Shown: piece after piece, positions 62,170-64,000 of the stretch | Layout: each line of letters starts with the position of its first letter | How positions within the stretch are numbered: the stretch's first letter is position 1 | Source of the DNA: Synechococcus sp. CBW1108 | GTDB taxonomy: Bacteria; Cyanobacteriota; Cyanobacteriia; PCC-6307; Cyanobiaceae | Assembly (NCBI RefSeq): GCF_015840335.1 | Contig: NZ_CP060395.1 | Span: forward strand, 62,001-126,000 | Length of the DNA stretch: 64,000 nt | Direction: 5' to 3' | The notes under the pieces: model-generated | Seen by the model: the letters and a program-made list of their open reading frames with translations, nothing else | Told to the model about the DNA's origin: nothing | The model's database searches: none | Program-made: the position numbers and the translations under genes

Positions 62170-62379
62170 TCACTCACCGCGGTGATGGGCGATCCAGGCC
62201 TGCTCGAGGAACTGCCAGACATCGCGGCCCTGTTGCCGCAAGCTGGAGAGCCGCGCCGGGAGGGTCTGCCGGGCCAGTGAGAGGCGCCGCTCCCTGGCCA
62301 TTGCCGCGATGTATTTTGGCTTGGCCCTATTGCCCCCCTCTGGAAATCTGACATCGGGGCTGGCTAGAAAATCCCTCAA
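62170..62379 (-). CDS. Possible small basic protein or gene fragment
   Basis: From TTG 62379 the frame gives 69 residues (RDFLASPDVRFPEGGNRAKP, AAMARERRLSLARQTLPARL, QGRDVWQFLEQAWIAHHRGE). The open frame extends further upstream in similar style (SKITQERIGRL), which suggests the 3' end of a larger lost gene. The remaining part of the 61927-62464 interval holds nothing recognised. No family is assigned. Confidence 0.3.
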   Translation of the reverse strand: MRDFLASPDVRFPEGGNRAKPKYIAAMARERRLSLARQTLPARLSSLRQQGRDVWQFLEQAWIAHHRGE

Positions 62380-62464
62380 GCGGCCAATACGTTCCTGGGT
62401 GATCTTGCTGCGTTGAGGTTGCCAATCAAACCGGGCCCTTCGACTGGGGCGCCTGCAGATTGCA

Positions 62465-62490
62465 AGAAAAAAGGGGCCTCAAGGCCCCTT
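62465..62490 (-). terminator. Rho-independent terminator of pstS
   Basis: Read on the minus strand: AAGGGGCC, loop TTGA, GGCCCCTT, then a run of T. An 8-bp perfect stem, about 36 bp beyond the pstS stop. Confidence 0.93.
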
Positions 62491-62526
62491 AGATGAACTG
62501 AATCAGGAGTTCTCAGTGATTTCCGA

Positions 62527-63519
62527 TCACTGGCCAATCTGGCTAACGGCCTTCTTGGAAGCAGCGAGAATGTTGCCTTTGAGGGGTACAAAGCCGAGGC
62601 TGGAGGCCTGACCCTGGGCCTTGGGGCTCAGCAAAAACAACATTGCCTGGCGGATTGCGGGGGCCTTGGCACCATTACCGGTGCGGTAGGCCAGGATCCA
62701 GGTGAGAGTCGAAATCGGGTAGCTGTTGGCACCAGCGGGATTGGGCTCTTCGCCGGCCAGCATTGAATCGAGTTTGATGTTGTTGAGGGCAGCGGCACCG
62801 CTCGCCTCGGTAGGCAACACGAATTTGCCGGCCTTGTTTTGCAGGGCAGCAGCTTTGATCGCACCCCTGACGTAGCTCTGATTGAGATAGCCGATGGCGC
62901 CGGAGGTGTTCTGAACCACGCCGGCGACGCCCTCGTTACCCTTGCCCCCCACGCCCACGGGCCACTTAACACTCTTGCCCTCACCCACCTTGCTCTTCCA
63001 CTCGGAGGAAAAGGCCGAGAGGCTGTTGGTGAAGGCAAAGGTGGTGCCCGAACCGTCGGAGCGGTGGGCAACGGTGATCTTCCCCTTGCCGCACTTGAGC
63101 TGATCCCAGGTTTTGATCTTGCCGAGGAAGATATCGACGGCTTGCTGCTGGGTCAGCTTGAGATTCTTGCAGTCGGCCTTGTTGTAGGCAATTGCGATGG
63201 TGCCACCCACAGCGGGAAACTGGATCACACCACGCTTGACTTTGGCAGCTTCCGAAGCCTTGATCGGCGCGTCGGTTGCGCCGAAGTCAACGGTGCCGGC
63301 CACATACTGACGTATGCCAGAGCCGGAACCAACGGACTGGTAGTTGACGCGGACCTTGTTGGCCACACCAGCGAAAGCGCGCTGGTAAAAAGCTGCAGGG
63401 AAGGTTGCGCCGGCACCACTGATGGTGGCCTGGGCAAGGACAGGAATGACGGCAGAAGTTGTGCCTGCACCAATCGCAGCAACGGTACCGACAATCAGGG
63501 CCTTCTTGGCGAAGGTCAT
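62527..63519 (-). CDS. pstS: Phosphate ABC transporter binding protein PstS
   Basis: The high-affinity periplasmic phosphate-binding protein. The 330-residue product has a signal peptide (KKALIVGTVAAIGAGTTSAV, cleavage near VLAQA), then the phosphate loop ISGAGATFPAAFYQRAF, SVGSGSGIRQYVAGTVDFGATDAP, the central RSDGSGTTFAF (about residues 155-165) and GAIGYLNQSYV. It is expected under PhoB control. A single CTTAACC half-site-like sequence occurs upstream near 63585, but no full Pho box was recognised. pstCAB are not adjacent on this side. Confidence 0.95.
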   Translation of the reverse strand: MTFAKKALIVGTVAAIGAGTTSAVIPVLAQATISGAGATFPAAFYQRAFAGVANKVRVNYQSVGSGSGIRQYVAGTVDFGATDAPIKASEAAKVKRGVIQFPAVGGTIAIAYNKADCKNLKLTQQQAVDIFLGKIKTWDQLKCGKGKITVAHRSDGSGTTFAFTNSLSAFSSEWKSKVGEGKSVKWPVGVGGKGNEGVAGVVQNTSGAIGYLNQSYVRGAIKAAALQNKAGKFVLPTEASGAAALNNIKLDSMLAGEEPNPAGANSYPISTLTWILAYRTGNGAKAPAIRQAMLFLLSPKAQGQASSLGFVPLKGNILAASKKAVSQIGQ

Positions 63520-63614
63520 GGAAAAAGACTTTTGAGGTCAACTCATGAATAGCAAGCAGCCCACCCAGGCGTCGTTATCGGCTGGTTAAGGGAGGACCAA
63601 AAAATGCCAATAAA

Positions 63615-63636
63615 AAGCCCCCATTACTGGGGGCTT
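63615..63636 (-). terminator. Rho-independent terminator of the porin gene
   Basis: Minus strand: AAGCCCCC, loop AGTAAT, GGGGGCTT, then T-rich. An 8-bp perfect stem, 65 bp past the porin stop and upstream of pstS. Confidence 0.93.
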
Positions 63637-63700
63637 GATGGTGTGTGTGTGAGAAAGCAGATGAGGCGTGGCGAGGAGTGAATCGCCTGCTAGGCAGAGA

Positions 63701-64000
63701 TCAGAACTTGAAGGTGGTTTGGATTACGCCGCCATAGGTGCCTTCACCATTATTTCCATCGTTGTAGTTCTTAGAGATCCAAAATACAGAAGGAGTAACC
63801 GAGATGTTATCGGAAACACGGAACTTGTAAAACAATTCATACATATAACCAGGGGCGTTCTCCTGAGCACCAGTCGAACTGGATGTCACGTAAAGGGGTG
63901 AGCCAACAGCGAAGCCAGCACTATTACCCTTGGCGAACACATCCTTCCATTGCAGGCCCACCATCCACGACCAGATGTCGGCGGAGGGGCTTTTGGCGGC
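63701..64000 (-). CDS. Outer-membrane porin, C-terminal part (5' end outside window)
   Basis: The frame is open to the window edge, so the gene begins beyond 64000. The visible 100 residues show alternating beta-strand patterns (WSWMVGLQWKDVFAKGNSAG, GYMYELFYKFRVSDNISVTP, VFWISKNY) and end in TYGGVIQTTFKF, with a C-terminal Phe as required by the outer-membrane assembly machinery. This matches the carbohydrate-selective OprB-like porins of cyanobacteria (SomA/SomB), which carry an N-terminal SLH domain not visible here. Location next to pstS may be incidental. Confidence 0.88.
   Translation of the reverse strand, partial: AAKSPSADIWSWMVGLQWKDVFAKGNSAGFAVGSPLYVTSSSTGAQENAPGYMYELFYKFRVSDNISVTPSVFWISKNYNDGNNGEGTYGGVIQTTFKF

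Overview
The window is high-GC chromosomal DNA from a unicellular picocyanobacterium of the Synechococcus/Cyanobium type. The evidence is the photosystem II lipoprotein Psb27, several cyanobacteria-restricted families (DUF2854, DUF3153, DUF1824, DUF2808, a CAAD/CURT1-type membrane protein), a primary sigma factor next to DUF1824 and hemC, and the sucrose and glucosylglycerol-type solute genes. No rRNA, tRNA or CRISPR array was found. Assignments come from reading protein motifs, not from database searches.

Layout. 1-21 kb is mainly ordinary core genome: proS, psb27, purA, a PfkB kinase, cutA-cobK, ssb, argB-DUF3153, priA, rpoD-DUF1824-hemC-clc, an L,D-transpeptidase with ppa, and an M32 carboxypeptidase. 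About 21-25 kb is an accessory patch made almost wholly of toxin-antitoxin genes (DUF3368 and PIN toxins) and debris: a frameshifted antitoxin, two Phd-like remnants, a scrap of rfbB and a start-less MerR fragment. It ends at hupE, which sits behind a cobalamin-riboswitch-like leader. 25-32 kb holds small membrane and secreted proteins, a UmuD-like protein that has lost its catalytic dyad, the radical-SAM protein ArsS, an M23 peptidase with an in-frame stop, and a GST-like protein.

32-46 kb holds nutrient and ion genes: an atypical PII protein divergent from amt, a P-type ATPase broken by two in-frame stops, a CPA2 antiporter, cysK, phoB-phoR with a CRP-family regulator, and an arsR-exbB-exbD-exbD-tonB-like operon whose ExbD-like proteins lack the usual membrane aspartate. 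46-51 kb holds a sigma-like protein with only region 2, a doubly damaged hsp20, the arsenic detoxification pair gap-arsJ behind a perfect ATCAA-N6-TTGAT palindrome, and remnants of an IS transposase and a NUDIX/MutY-like gene.

51-57.7 kb is a sucrose cluster (fructokinase, amylosucrase, sucrose-phosphate phosphatase, sucrose-phosphate synthase). From amylosucrase onward it looks more AT-rich than its surroundings, which suggests acquisition. It is followed by a four-gene ABC sugar/compatible-solute importer. Synthesis, cleavage and re-import of small osmolytes are therefore encoded together. The window ends with pstS and the 3' part of an outer-membrane porin, both with clear terminators.

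The most unusual features are the Asp-less Exb-like operon behind an ArsR regulator, the dyad-less UmuD, the PII variant without the usual T-loop modification residues, the ClC protein with a proline selectivity motif, and an excess of lesions (four in-frame stops and two one-base shifts) in otherwise well-preserved genes. The lesions could be real decay or assembly error.
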